In this document: positions 33,209 to 43,922 of the stretch, one piece after another
Layout of the letters: the number at the start of each line of letters is the position of its first letter
Numbering within the stretch: position 1 is the first letter of the stretch
Assembly: GCA_016803235.1 (NCBI GenBank)
Contig: JADCLI010000006.1
Coordinates: 1 to 64,000, forward strand
DNA: 64,000 bases
Direction: 5' to 3'
DNA from: Pimelobacter simplex
GTDB taxonomy: Bacteria; Actinomycetota; Actinomycetes; Propionibacteriales; Nocardioidaceae
Notes under the pieces: model-generated
What the model saw: only the letters and a program-made list of their open reading frames with translations
The model's database searches: none
Told to the model about the DNA's origin: nothing
Position numbers and translations under genes: made by a program

Positions 33209-34666
33209 ATGGGTCGCAGATCGACCTCCCGCTCTCTGGCGCTCGCCGGGCTGCTCGCCGGCGTCGTCGCGTCGGCACTGACCTCCACCGTCACCCCGGC
33301 CTCGGCCGACGACGGCGACCAGGCGGCGTACGACCGCGGCTACCGGCTCGGCCTCGAGGCGTACCGCTACGGCCTGCCCCTGGTGACGACCGACGCGACC
33401 TTCCGGGCCCAGACCAGCGTGGACGTCCCGAACGACCGCGGGTTCGGGCCGGTCAACCGGTTCAACCCGGTCCGCTCGTTCATCACCCCGGAGGACCGTT
33501 CGGTCGTCGCGCCGAACCTCGACACGCTCTACTCGATCGCCTGGCTCGACCTCCGCGACGAGCCGCAGGTCGTGCGCGTGCCGAAGGTCAAGGACCGCTA
33601 CTTCGTCGTCCCGCTGATGAGCCCGTACACCGAGAACTTCGCCAACCTCGGCTCGGTCGAGCAGACGCCGCCGGGCGACTACGCGATCGTCGGCCCCGAC
33701 GACGCCCACGCGCCACTGCCGAAGCACGTGACGCGAGTCGTGTCGCCGTACGACCGGGTCTGGATCATCGAGCGGATCTACGCCGACAACGACGACCTCA
33801 AGGACCAGGCGAAGGTGCACCGGATCCAGGACGCGACCACGGTCACGCCGCTGAGCAGGTATCCCCGACCGGCGAAGGTGACCACGCCACGCGACCCCGA
33901 CTCCACCGCCGCGCCCGTGCGGCTCCCGAGCGGAATGGGGTTCTACGACCGACTCGGCGACCTGCTCGCGGCCTTCCCGCCGCCCGCCGCCGACGCGCCC
34001 GCGCTCGAGGAGCTCGGGCAGATCGGCGTCGGCGCCGGCCGGCACCCGTCGACGGACGCCACCCTCGACGCCGACACCCGCGCCGGGATGGAGGCGGCGA
34101 TCGCGGCCGGGCAGGCGACGGTGCTCCAGGACGCGATGGCGCGCTACGGGCAGGGGTTCGCGCAGCACAACGGGTACCTGATCACACCCACCGGCACCTA
34201 CGGCACCGACCACCGGCTGCGCTCCGTCGTCACCCAGGTCGGCCTCGGCGCGCTGCGGCCCGAGCAGGCGATGTACCCGCTCGCCCTCCTCGACCGCACC
34301 GGCCAGCCCCTCACCGGTGCGAAGAGATATGTCGTGCACGTCCCGGCAGGGCAGCTGCCGCCGCTCACCGACACCGGGTTCTGGTCGCTGACGCTCTATG
34401 ACAACGACGGGTTCGTCGTCGCCAACGAGATCGACCGCTACGCGATCAACGACCGTACCGACCTGCATCACAACGCCGACGGATCGATCGACCTCTACGT
34501 GCAGGCCACCCGCCCGACCGACCCGGACCGGGCGCGCAACTGGCTGCCGACGCCGGCCGGCGGCTTCCGACTGCTGTGGCGGATGTACGGCACGCAGGCC
34601 GCGGCGATCCCCGGAATCCTCGACGGGACCGGCTGGCGGGTGCCGGCGATCCTGCCCGCGGGCTGA
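33209..34666 (+). CDS. Exported DUF1254/DUF1214 domain protein
   Basis: A 485-residue exported protein. The signal peptide is MGRRSTSRSLALAGLLAGVVASALTSTVTPASA (cleavage about 33). The DUF1254 domain follows (YRLGLEAYRYGLPLVTTDATFRAQTSV, then VVAPNLDTLYSIAWLDLRDEPQVVRVPKVKDRYFVVPLMSPYTENFANLG). The DUF1214 domain is at about 360-465 (YVVHVPAGQLPPLTDTGFWSLTLYDNDGFVVANEIDRYAINDR and DLYVQATRP). The pair is widespread in soil actinobacteria; its biochemical role is not settled. It starts with GAGAGGATTCCC-ATG spacing and lies 75 bases after the AraC gene. Confidence 0.87.
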   Translation: MGRRSTSRSLALAGLLAGVVASALTSTVTPASADDGDQAAYDRGYRLGLEAYRYGLPLVTTDATFRAQTSVDVPNDRGFGPVNRFNPVRSFITPEDRSVVAPNLDTLYSIAWLDLRDEPQVVRVPKVKDRYFVVPLMSPYTENFANLGSVEQTPPGDYAIVGPDDAHAPLPKHVTRVVSPYDRVWIIERIYADNDDLKDQAKVHRIQDATTVTPLSRYPRPAKVTTPRDPDSTAAPVRLPSGMGFYDRLGDLLAAFPPPAADAPALEELGQIGVGAGRHPSTDATLDADTRAGMEAAIAAGQATVLQDAMARYGQGFAQHNGYLITPTGTYGTDHRLRSVVTQVGLGALRPEQAMYPLALLDRTGQPLTGAKRYVVHVPAGQLPPLTDTGFWSLTLYDNDGFVVANEIDRYAINDRTDLHHNADGSIDLYVQATRPTDPDRARNWLPTPAGGFRLLWRMYGTQAAAIPGILDGTGWRVPAILPAG

Positions 34667-34681
34667 GAGGCGCGCGCCCGG

Positions 34682-35494
34682 TCAGGCGACGTCGTACGTC
34701 GCCTGAGCGAGCCGCGGGTGGGCGGAGCCCTTCAGCAGCACGTCGACCACGAGGTCGACGTCGTCGATCATCGGGACGTGGCCGCACCTCGGCAGCGTCA
34801 CGTGCTCGGCGTTCGGGAGGGCCCGCCGCGCACGGCCGGCCTGGTACGGCAGCAGCACGAGGTCGCGGGTGCCCCACGCCACCGTGACCGGGATCGCCGG
34901 GTCGATCGGGCGGTCGAACGGGAAGCCGCCGTCGATGATCGTCTCCAGGGCCGGCCGTGCGTGCACCAGTCCGCGCAGGTCGCCCAGGGCAGCCTCCGGG
35001 CTGAGCTTGTGCCCCTTGGTCATCAGCAGGCCGAACGCGGCGGCCCGGCCGGGCGCGGTCCCCAGGATCGCGGGCGCGACCGGCTGCGCGAGGGTGGCCG
35101 CGCCGGTGAGCAGCGTGAAGACCGCCCGGATGTAGGCGAAGTCGACCTGGTTGCGCCAGAACCCGGCAGGCGCGAGCGTGGTCGCGCTGCTCACCAGGTC
35201 GTCGGCCGCGGCCTCGAGCGCGATCCGGCCACCCAGCGAGTTGCCCGCGATGTGCGGCCGGTCCAGGCCCTGCTCGAGGAAGAAGTCCTCCAGGATGTCG
35301 CGCAGGATGTCGCGCACCGGCCGGCCGTCGGGCACGAGCGCCGGCGACTCACCGTGGCCGGGCAGGTCGATCAGGACGACCTCTCGCTCCTCGGCCAGCC
35401 GCTCGACGACGGGATACCAGGCCTGCCGGCGGTGTCCGATCCCGTGGACCAGGACGAGGGGCTCCCCGGAGCCGATCCGTTCGTGGGCAAGCAT
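34682..35494 (-). CDS. Alpha/beta-hydrolase fold protein
   Basis: A 270-residue hydrolase. The oxyanion motif HGIG is at 17-20, the nucleophile is Ser86 in HIAGNSLGGRIALEAAADD, a likely acid follows in the VAWGTRDLVLLP segment, and the His is in LPRCGHVPMIDD. This layout suits esterases, C-C bond hydrolases and epoxide hydrolases alike; substrate unknown. I start at the ATG 35494, where MLAHERIGSGEPLVLVHG begins the fold and a GAGG site precedes; an upstream extension to 35596 runs into a palindrome. Confidence 0.85.
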   Translation of the reverse strand: MLAHERIGSGEPLVLVHGIGHRRQAWYPVVERLAEEREVVLIDLPGHGESPALVPDGRPVRDILRDILEDFFLEQGLDRPHIAGNSLGGRIALEAAADDLVSSATTLAPAGFWRNQVDFAYIRAVFTLLTGAATLAQPVAPAILGTAPGRAAAFGLLMTKGHKLSPEAALGDLRGLVHARPALETIIDGGFPFDRPIDPAIPVTVAWGTRDLVLLPYQAGRARRALPNAEHVTLPRCGHVPMIDDVDLVVDVLLKGSAHPRLAQATYDVA

Positions 35495-35575
35495 GGCGAC
35501 CTCGCTCTTCCCCGCACCGACGCTGGTGCGGCAGATAGGCGCAACGGAGAGTTGCAGATACCGAGGGTATGGGAG

Positions 35576-35596
35576 GTGCTTGCTGGGCGCAAGCAC
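35576..35596. promoter_or_regulatory. Perfect 8-bp inverted repeat in a divergent promoter region
   Basis: GTGCTTGC, 5 bases, then GCAAGCAC. It lies between the alpha/beta hydrolase gene (leftward) and a small frame (rightward). The size and symmetry fit a TetR- or MarR-type operator, but no such regulator is adjacent. Confidence 0.45.
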
Positions 35597-35614
35597 TTGT
35601 TTGCACTCCGATCC

Positions 35615-35722
35615 ATGACGACCGGGCCTGTGGCGTCGAGGCCCACCGTCGAGGCCACCGTCCTGCTCGACGACGGCAAGAAGCGCACCGTCCAGGCCGG
35701 CTACCTGGCCTGCACCAGCTGA
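35615..35722 (+). CDS. Possible 35-residue protein
   Basis: The frame encodes a 35-residue peptide, beginning MTTGPVASRPTVEATVLLDD and ending AGYLACTS. It has good third-position GC bias but no clear ribosome site. It stops 3 bases before the convergent DUF2200 gene. It may be a genuine small protein or the tail of a lost gene; I recognise no family. Confidence 0.35.
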   Translation: MTTGPVASRPTVEATVLLDDGKKRTVQAGYLACTS

Positions 35723-35725
35723 CGA

Positions 35726-36067
35726 TCAGCCCCGCAGCACCTTGTCCATCGCCTTGCCGCGGGCGAGCTCGTCGACGAGCTTGTCGAGGTAGCGGATCCG
35801 CTGCATCAGCGGGTCCGCCACCCCCTCGACCCGGACCCCGCAGACCACACCGGTGATCCGGTCGGCCGCGGGGTGGAGCCGGGCCTGGGCGAAGAACTCC
35901 TCGAACGTCGTACCGCCGTCGAGGTGAGCCTGCAGCTCCTCCTCGGAGAACCCGGTCAGCCAGCGGATCGCCTCGTCCAGCTCGGCCTTGGTCCGGCCCT
36001 TCCTCTCGACCTTCACCACGTAGTGGGAGTAGACCGACGCCACACTGGTCGAGAAGATACGGTGCAC
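35726..36067 (-). CDS. DUF2200 family protein
   Basis: A 113-residue protein. The sequence HRIFSTSVASVYSHYVVKVERKGRTKAELDEAIRWLTGF and ITGVVCGVRVEGVADPLMQRIRYLDKLVDELARGKAMDKVLRG is characteristic of DUF2200, a small conserved family of unknown function, at full family length. The GTG start follows TACGCT by 7 bases, so leaderless expression is likely. It is divergent from the MFS transporter. Confidence 0.88.
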   Translation of the reverse strand: MHRIFSTSVASVYSHYVVKVERKGRTKAELDEAIRWLTGFSEEELQAHLDGGTTFEEFFAQARLHPAADRITGVVCGVRVEGVADPLMQRIRYLDKLVDELARGKAMDKVLRG

Positions 36068-36109
36068 GCGTGGCAGCGTAGTCGGCGGTCAGGAAGGGGT
36101 GTCCCGAGC

Positions 36110-38095
36110 GTGGTGGTCGAATCTGTCCGGCCACGCACCAGCCCTGCGGTCGTCGTCGCGATGCTGTCGTGCTGCGGCATCGTGGTCTCGCTGCAGCAGA
36201 CCCTCCTGCTGCCGTTGCTGCCGGACCTCCCCCGCCTGTTGGGTACGTCGGCCGACAGCGCCTCGTGGCTGGTGACGGCGACCCTGCTCAGCGGCGCGGT
36301 CGCGACGCCGACGATCTCGCGGCTGGCCGACATGTACGGCAAGCGGCGGATGATGGTGGTGTCGCTGGCCGTCGCGGTGGTGGGCTCGCTCCTCGGTGCG
36401 GTGAGCCAGGCGCTGCCCCTGCTGATCGGGGCCCGGGCGCTGCAGGGCGTCGGCGTCGCCCTGATCCCGGTCGCGATCGCGATCATGCGCGACGAGCTCC
36501 CCCGCGACCGGGTGCCGCTCGGCGTGGCCCTGATGAGCGCGACGCTCGCGATCGGTGCCGGCGTGGGACTCCCGCTGTCGGGCCTGATCGTCGAGCACAT
36601 GGACTGGCACGCGTCGTTCTGGCTCACCGGCGTGGTCGGGGTGCTGCTCATCGCCGGCACGCTCGCCCTGCTGCCCGAGTCCCCGGTCCGCACCAGCGGC
36701 TCCTTCGACCTGCGGGGCGCCGCCCTGTTGTCGGTGGCGCTGACCGCGGTCCTGCTCGCGCTCTCCAAGGGCGGCCAGTGGGGCTGGGGCGCGCCGTCGA
36801 CCCTCGGCTGCCTCGCCGGCGGCGCCGCGGTGCTGGCGGTCTGGATCCCGCTCGAGCTGCGCACCCCGCGCCCGCTGGTCGACGTGCGGGTGGCCGCCCG
36901 CCGCTCGGTCGTGCTGGTCAACCTCGCGTCGCTGTTCGCCGGGTTCTCCATGTTCGCCAACATGCTGGTCACCACCCAGCTGCTGCAGCTGCCGGTCGAG
37001 ACCGGCTACGCCCGCGGACTCGACGTGCTCCACACGGGCCTGTGGATGGTGCCCAACGCCGCCGCTTTCGGCCTGATGGCGCCCGTCTCCGCCTGGCTGA
37101 TCCGCCGCATCGGCCCGCAGGCCACACTCGTCGCGGGCGCCCTGCTGATGGGGACGACGTACGTCTGGCGGGTCTTCTACAGCGCCGACCTGGCGCAGGT
37201 CGTCGTCGGTTCGGTGGTCGTCGGCATCGGCACCGCGATGGTCTACGGCGCCCTGCCCACACTGGTGATGCGGGCCGTCCCCGTCACCGAGACCGCCTCG
37301 GCCAACGGCCTCAACGTGCTCCTGCGCTCCTTCGGTACGTCGACCGCGAGCGCCGCCACCGCCGCGATCACCACCGCCTCGGTGATGAGCCTCGGCGACC
37401 GCGAGCTGCCGACCCTCGACGCGCTGATGCTCATCTTCTGGCTGGCCGCCGGGTCCGCGCTGGCCACCGCCCTGATCGGCGTCCCGATGCTGCGGATGCG
37501 GGAGTACGCCGAGGAGGCGGACCGCTCCGGCGCCGAGAACACCTCGCGCGCGCGGATCGTGCAGGGCCAGGTCCTCACCGCACAGGGCACCCCGATCCGG
37601 CATGCCGTGGTGACGGTGCTGACCCCCGACGGTCGCGCTGTCGACTGGGGCCAGGCCGACGCGGAGGGGCGCTTCGCGGCCGCCGTACCGGAGCCCGCGG
37701 ACTACCTCGTCGTCACCGCAGCCGACGGCTGGCGGCCGCGCTCGCGGATGATGACGCTCGACAACGCCGCGCCCGTCCCGCCGATCGTCCTGCGCGAGCG
37801 GCTCACCCTCGGCGGCACCATCCGCGCCTCCGACGAGCAGCCCGTGGTCGACGCACTGGTCGTGCTCACCCGCGCCACCGGCGAGCTGGTCACCACCGTC
37901 CGCACCGACCACGAGGGCCGCTACGAGGTGCCGCGGCCGGCCAACGGCCGCTACGTGCTCACCGTCGCGGGGGCCGACGAGGCGCTGGGCGCACGCACCC
38001 TCAGCGTGTGGGAGGAGGCCCGGGACTTCGACCTCGTGCTCGGAACGCCGCTGTCCGACGCCGCCGAACCCTCATCTCCTAGTCTCGGCCCATGA
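36110..38095 (+). CDS. MFS drug transporter (DHA2/EmrB-like) fused to two carboxypeptidase-regulatory-like domains
   Basis: A 661-residue fusion. Residues 1 to about 465 are a 14-helix-type major facilitator with the A motif RLADMYGKRRMMV and the C-like segment ALQGVGVALIPVAIAIMRDE. Residues about 467-661 are a soluble tail with two beta domains of the CarboxypepD_reg type: VQGQVLTAQGTPIRHAVVTVLTPDG and LGGTIRASDEQPVVDALVVLTRATG, each with a following D-x-E/A-G-R-(F/Y) turn. Such tails are uncommon on transporters. The start is a GTG 10 bases behind AGGAAGGGG. It overlaps the downstream acyl-CoA ligase by ATGA. Confidence 0.85.
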   Translation: MVVESVRPRTSPAVVVAMLSCCGIVVSLQQTLLLPLLPDLPRLLGTSADSASWLVTATLLSGAVATPTISRLADMYGKRRMMVVSLAVAVVGSLLGAVSQALPLLIGARALQGVGVALIPVAIAIMRDELPRDRVPLGVALMSATLAIGAGVGLPLSGLIVEHMDWHASFWLTGVVGVLLIAGTLALLPESPVRTSGSFDLRGAALLSVALTAVLLALSKGGQWGWGAPSTLGCLAGGAAVLAVWIPLELRTPRPLVDVRVAARRSVVLVNLASLFAGFSMFANMLVTTQLLQLPVETGYARGLDVLHTGLWMVPNAAAFGLMAPVSAWLIRRIGPQATLVAGALLMGTTYVWRVFYSADLAQVVVGSVVVGIGTAMVYGALPTLVMRAVPVTETASANGLNVLLRSFGTSTASAATAAITTASVMSLGDRELPTLDALMLIFWLAAGSALATALIGVPMLRMREYAEEADRSGAENTSRARIVQGQVLTAQGTPIRHAVVTVLTPDGRAVDWGQADAEGRFAAAVPEPADYLVVTAADGWRPRSRMMTLDNAAPVPPIVLRERLTLGGTIRASDEQPVVDALVVLTRATGELVTTVRTDHEGRYEVPRPANGRYVLTVAGADEALGARTLSVWEEARDFDLVLGTPLSDAAEPSSPSLGP

Positions 38096-39678
38096 GTGAC
38101 AACGACGTCGCCGCGGCCCGCCAGCACACCCTCGGCGACCTGCCCCGGCGCACCGCACAGCGCGTCCCCGACAAGCTCGCGGTCATCGACGGCGCCACCC
38201 GGCTGACCTTCGCCGACCTGGAGGCGTCCGTCGAGCGCACCGCCGCCGCGATCGCGGCGGCCGGTCTCGGCAAGGGCGACCGGCTCGCCCTGCTCAGCCA
38301 CAACTGCTGGCAGTTCGCGGTGCTCGACTTCGCCGCGGCCCGCGCCGGCGTGGTGCTGGTGCCGATCAACTTCATGCTCGGCGCCGACGAGATCGCGTTC
38401 ATCCTCGACCACAGCGGGGCCACCGGGTTCGTCGTCGAGGACGCGCTGGTACCGGTGGCCGACGCCGCGCTCGCCGCCGCGGGCGAGCCGCGGGTGCGGG
38501 AGCGCCGGGTGATCCGGCTCGCCGGCGGGGCGGTCCCGGACGGGTGGGAGGACCTCGACGGCTGGCTCGACCACGCGGGCCCGGCGGTCGTCGTACCGAT
38601 GGGCGACGACGACCCGGTCCGGATGATGTTCACCTCCGGCACCGAGTCGAGGCCGAAGGGCGCGCTGCTGAGCAGTCGCTCGCTGCTGTGGCAGTACGTG
38701 TCGTGCGCGATCGACGGGTCGATGAGCGCCGACGACGTCGAGCTGCACACGCTGCCGCTCTACCACTGCGCTCAGCTGGACTGCTTCCTCGGCACCGACG
38801 TCTACCTCGGCGCGACCAGCATCATCCTGCCCGGCCCCGACCCGGCGACCGTGCTGCGGACCATCGCCGAGCACCGGGTGACGAAGTTCTTCGCACCGCC
38901 CACCGTGTGGATCGGGCTGCTGCGCCACCCCGACTTCGACACCACCGACCTGTCCAGCCTGCGCAAGGGCTACTACGGCGCCTCACCGATGCCGGTCGAG
39001 GTGCTGCGCGAGCTCCAGCAGCGGCTGCCCGACGTCGCACTGTGGAACTTCTACGGCCAGACCGAGATGGCGCCGCTCGCCACCATCCTCGGCCCCGACG
39101 AGCAGCTGCCGTACGCCGGCTCCGCTGGCCGCCCCTCGATCAACGTCGAGACCCGGATCGTCGACGACGCCGACCAGCCGGTGCCCGCCGGGACCGTCGG
39201 CGAGATCGTGCACCGCAGCCCGCACGCCACCCTCGGCTACTACCGCGACGAGGCGAAGACCGCCGAGGCCTTCCGCGGCGGCTGGTTCCACTCCGGCGAC
39301 CTCGGCTACCTCGACGACACCGGCCACCTCTACGTCGTCGACCGCAAGAAGGACATGATCAAGACCGGCGGCGAGAACGTCGCGAGCCGCGAGGTCGAGG
39401 AGGCGATCTACGCCCACCCCGACGTCGCCGAGGTCGCGGTCTTCGGCGTCAGCCACCCGCGCTGGGTGGAGGCGGTGGCCGCGGTCGTCGTACCGCGGGC
39501 GGGCGCGGAGCTGTCCGCCGACGACGTGCTCGCCCACGCGCGTGGGAGGCTCGCCGGCTACAAGGCACCGAAGTACGTCGTCCTCGCCGAGGCCCTGCCC
39601 AAGAACCCGAGCGGCAAGATCCTCAAGCGCCAGCTCCGCGACGCGCACGCCGACCTGGCGACGGGAGAGGCCGGCTGA
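38092..39678 (+). CDS. AMP-dependent acyl-CoA ligase (FadD-type)
   Basis: A 528-residue adenylate-forming ligase. Motifs in order are the P-loop MFTSGTESRPKGALLS (the usual TTG is TES), the A5 motif FYGQTEMAPLA, the A8 hinge DRKKDMIKTGGENVASREVEEAIYAHPDVAEVAVFG and the A10 lysine in LPKNPSGKILKRQLR. It activates a carboxylic acid, probably a medium or branched substrate, to its CoA ester. It overlaps the MFS gene by ATGA but also has TAGTCT six bases before its ATG, a plausible internal leaderless promoter. It lies just upstream of a FadR-like regulator. Confidence 0.92.
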   Translation: MSDNDVAAARQHTLGDLPRRTAQRVPDKLAVIDGATRLTFADLEASVERTAAAIAAAGLGKGDRLALLSHNCWQFAVLDFAAARAGVVLVPINFMLGADEIAFILDHSGATGFVVEDALVPVADAALAAAGEPRVRERRVIRLAGGAVPDGWEDLDGWLDHAGPAVVVPMGDDDPVRMMFTSGTESRPKGALLSSRSLLWQYVSCAIDGSMSADDVELHTLPLYHCAQLDCFLGTDVYLGATSIILPGPDPATVLRTIAEHRVTKFFAPPTVWIGLLRHPDFDTTDLSSLRKGYYGASPMPVEVLRELQQRLPDVALWNFYGQTEMAPLATILGPDEQLPYAGSAGRPSINVETRIVDDADQPVPAGTVGEIVHRSPHATLGYYRDEAKTAEAFRGGWFHSGDLGYLDDTGHLYVVDRKKDMIKTGGENVASREVEEAIYAHPDVAEVAVFGVSHPRWVEAVAAVVVPRAGAELSADDVLAHARGRLAGYKAPKYVVLAEALPKNPSGKILKRQLRDAHADLATGEAG

Positions 39679-39750
39679 GAACGGTCCTGACCGGCCTGTC
39701 TGCCCCTCCTGCGCCACGCCTCCCCGCCAACCGGCTGCGAAGCGGTCAAG

Positions 39751-39772
39751 ATGTCATCATCATGATTCGCAT
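39751..39772. promoter_or_regulatory. AT-rich putative operator ahead of the first FadR-like gene
   Basis: ATGTCATCATCATGATTCGC is unusually AT-rich for this DNA and lies 13 bases before the regulator ATG. On the minus strand it reads AATCATGATGATGA, which matches AATCATGACGATGG in the tannase promoter at 42159-42172 in 12 of 14 positions. Confidence 0.45.
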
Positions 39773-39784
39773 GGAGGAGCAGTG

Positions 39785-40546
39785 ATGAGCACGACGGCCG
39801 GAGCGACCCCCCGACGGACCGCCCGCAAGGACAAGCTCGCCAACAACGTGGCGCAGTCGGTCCTCAAGGACATCAAGCGGCGGGGCCTCGCCCAGGGCGA
39901 CCAGCTGCCCAAGGAGGTCGACATGCTCGCCGAGTACGGCGTCGGCCGCGGCACGCTCCGCGAGGCGCTTCGGGTGCTGGAGACCTGCGGCCTGATCGCC
40001 CTCAAGCCGGGCCCGGGCGGGGGGCCGGTCGTGCAGAGCGTCCACCCCGAGGACTTCGGACGGGTGGCCTCACTGTTCTTCCAGTTCGCGCAGGTCACCT
40101 ACCGCGAGGTCAACGAGGCACGGCTGGTCCTCGAGCCGATGGCGGCCAGGCTGGCGGCCGAACGCCAGAAGGGTTCGGCCGCGGCCCAGGAGCTCGTGAC
40201 GCTCGCCTCCGCGGGGGCGGGCGCCGAGGACAACGAGACCTACCTGCACATCACCGGCGACTTCCACGCGTCGCTGATCGCCCTGGGCGAGAACACCCTG
40301 GTCACCTTGGTGTGCCAGTCCTTGGCGGAGATCTTCCGCGACCGGGTCCAGACCGTGCTCTTCCCCGCGAAACGGCAGCAGGACGTCCACACCGCCCACA
40401 TCGACATCGCGGCAGCGATCCTCGCGGGCGACGGAGCGCGGGCCGAGAGCCTGATGACGAGCCATATGAGGGACTACGTGGCCTTCGTGGCCAAGCAGCA
40501 CCCGGCATTGCTCGACGAGGTCGTCGTCTGGCACAACCGGGGCTGA
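39785..40546 (+). CDS. GntR-family (FadR subfamily) transcriptional regulator, copy 1
   Basis: A 253-residue regulator. The winged helix-turn-helix is at about 20-85 (VLKDIKRRGLAQGDQLPKEVDMLAEYGVGRGTLREALRVLE), followed by TCGLIALKPGPGGGPVVQ. The C-terminal helical FCD domain binds ligand and metal (FHASLIALGENTLVTLV). It closely resembles the regulator at 46038, with the same GRGTLRE and KPGPGGGPVV blocks. An AGGAG site precedes the ATG. It ends at a bidirectional terminator. It is probably a repressor relieved by an acyl-CoA or acid intermediate. Confidence 0.9.
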   Translation: MSTTAGATPRRTARKDKLANNVAQSVLKDIKRRGLAQGDQLPKEVDMLAEYGVGRGTLREALRVLETCGLIALKPGPGGGPVVQSVHPEDFGRVASLFFQFAQVTYREVNEARLVLEPMAARLAAERQKGSAAAQELVTLASAGAGAEDNETYLHITGDFHASLIALGENTLVTLVCQSLAEIFRDRVQTVLFPAKRQQDVHTAHIDIAAAILAGDGARAESLMTSHMRDYVAFVAKQHPALLDEVVVWHNRG

Positions 40547-40578
40547 TCGGGGCGCGGACCGCAGTCCGCGCCCCGATC
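40545..40578. terminator. Perfect bidirectional terminator
   Basis: GATCGGGGCGCGGAC (40545-40559) pairs perfectly with 40564-40578 around a 4-base loop. It begins inside the stop codon of the GntR gene and ends 2 bases before the stop of the convergent tannase gene, so it serves both. Confidence 0.85.
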
Positions 40579-40580
40579 GC

Positions 40581-42150
40581 TCAAGCGCTCGAGCAGTCGA
40601 AGGACGCGGCGCTGTTCGGGTCCCCACCCCGGTAGACCTGGACCTGGGGGTAGGGGCACAGCCCGCGCTCACGGTCACCGCCGTCCGGCGCCGGACCGCT
40701 CGCCGGTAGGACGTCGGGCGCGTCGCCATCCTCGACCCAGCGCACCAGCGCGTCGAAGGGATCGACCGGCTGCGGGCCCACACCCCCACGGCAGTGGTCG
40801 ACCCCGGGAGCGAGGAAGAGCCGGAAGTAGTCGTCGGTCGCGGCACCCGAGAGCGTTCGGACCTCGTCGTAGTAGTGGATCGACTGATCGGCCGGGAAGA
40901 GCCCGTCGGCAAGCCCGTGCCACATGAGGACCTTGCCACCCGTGGCGGCGAAGGTGTCGAGCGCGGGATCAGCGGTCGCCAGCAGCTCCAGGCGACCCTG
41001 GAGCCGCGACCGGACCTCGCCCACGAGGTCCGTGGTCGAGACCTGGCGCCAGTCGTAGGACAGGTCGGCGAAGGCGAAGTTCTGCAGCGCGAAGCTGGGC
41101 GGCACCCGGACGATGCCGCCGGTCAGGTCCATGCCCGGTGTGTGGCCGTACCAGACGGCCCGTCCGTCGGCCTCGTGCGGACCTCGGTAGATCTCGGCCA
41201 CCACGGCGGCGTCCGTCTTCTTGACCTTGCCGCACGGCGTCTTCGTGCCGACGACGCCGCCGAGCGCCGTCCGGTAGTCGCACAGCTCCGGTCGGCTCAC
41301 CAGCCCGTCCTCGACGCCGTCGTCACCGTCACACGCCGCGAGGACAGCGTCGCGCATCGCAGCGAGCTTGCAGGTGGGCAGGAAGCCACCCAGCCTCTCG
41401 TTCTGCACCACGGCCGGCCAGGACATGGTCATGTTGAGCCGGTCGGCGCCGTACATCGCCGGCGCGGCGGCGAGCACACCGTCGTAGAGATCGGGGAAGC
41501 GCTGGGCCATCGCCATGCCCTGGCGCCCGCCGTTGGAGCATCCGTTCCAGTAGGAGTACGCCGCCGGCTCTCCGTAGTGCGCCTCGATCGCGGCCTGGGC
41601 CAGGACCGTCATGTCACGAACGCCGCGGTACGTCCAGTTCTCGAAGAGCTGCCAGTCGAAGTCCTGCTCGGCGGTGAGGAAGATGTTGGGCTGCCGCGCC
41701 GCGGGCACGCCCGAGTCGCCCGCGACCACGGCGTAGCCGTCGGCGAGCGCCGGCGCCATCGCAGCCGGGCCGTTGGTCGCCAACGTGCCCCCGCCGCCGA
41801 CGGCCTGGAGCCGGCCGTTCCACTCGTCGGGGAGCCATAGCCAGACGTGCGCCTCGTCCGGCCCCAGCCCGCCCTCGACGCCGTGGGTGAGGGTCAGTTG
41901 CACCTCGCACAGCGACAGCGCGGGCATCGCCGAGCCGGTCGGCACCGTGAGCCGCGTCGTGCCGCCGTCGTGGGCGACGGCGGCGACAGCGGTCACCTCG
42001 GCGCCGACCACCTCGAGGCCGGCCAGGGCGTCGGGAGCGCAGGAGCTCGGTGTGCGCTGCGCGGTGCCGGGGTCCGCGTCGGCCTCGAGGGGAACCGTCA
42101 CCAGCGCGGTGGCGGCGAGGAGGAAGGCAGCCAGGCGGCGACCGCGCGCT

Positions 42151-42164
<14 letters not shown>
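40581..42164 (-). CDS. Exported tannase/feruloyl-esterase family protein
   Basis: A 527-residue exported esterase. The signal peptide is MIIESARGRRLAAFLLAATALVTVPLEADA. The nucleophile is Ser210 in YWNGCSNGGRQGMAMAQRFPDLYDGVLAAAPA, the family hallmark. The partner residues are probably in HGLADGLFPADQSIHYYDEV and the C-terminal HCRGG. The large lid domain has paired cysteines, as in feruloyl esterase B. It would release an acid or alcohol from an external ester and may feed this catabolic island. A second ATG at 42182 is possible. It is divergent from the Baeyer-Villiger gene. Confidence 0.88.
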
Positions 42165-43904
<1,740 letters not shown>

Positions 43905-43922
43905 TCGAAGGATCGACGACCC

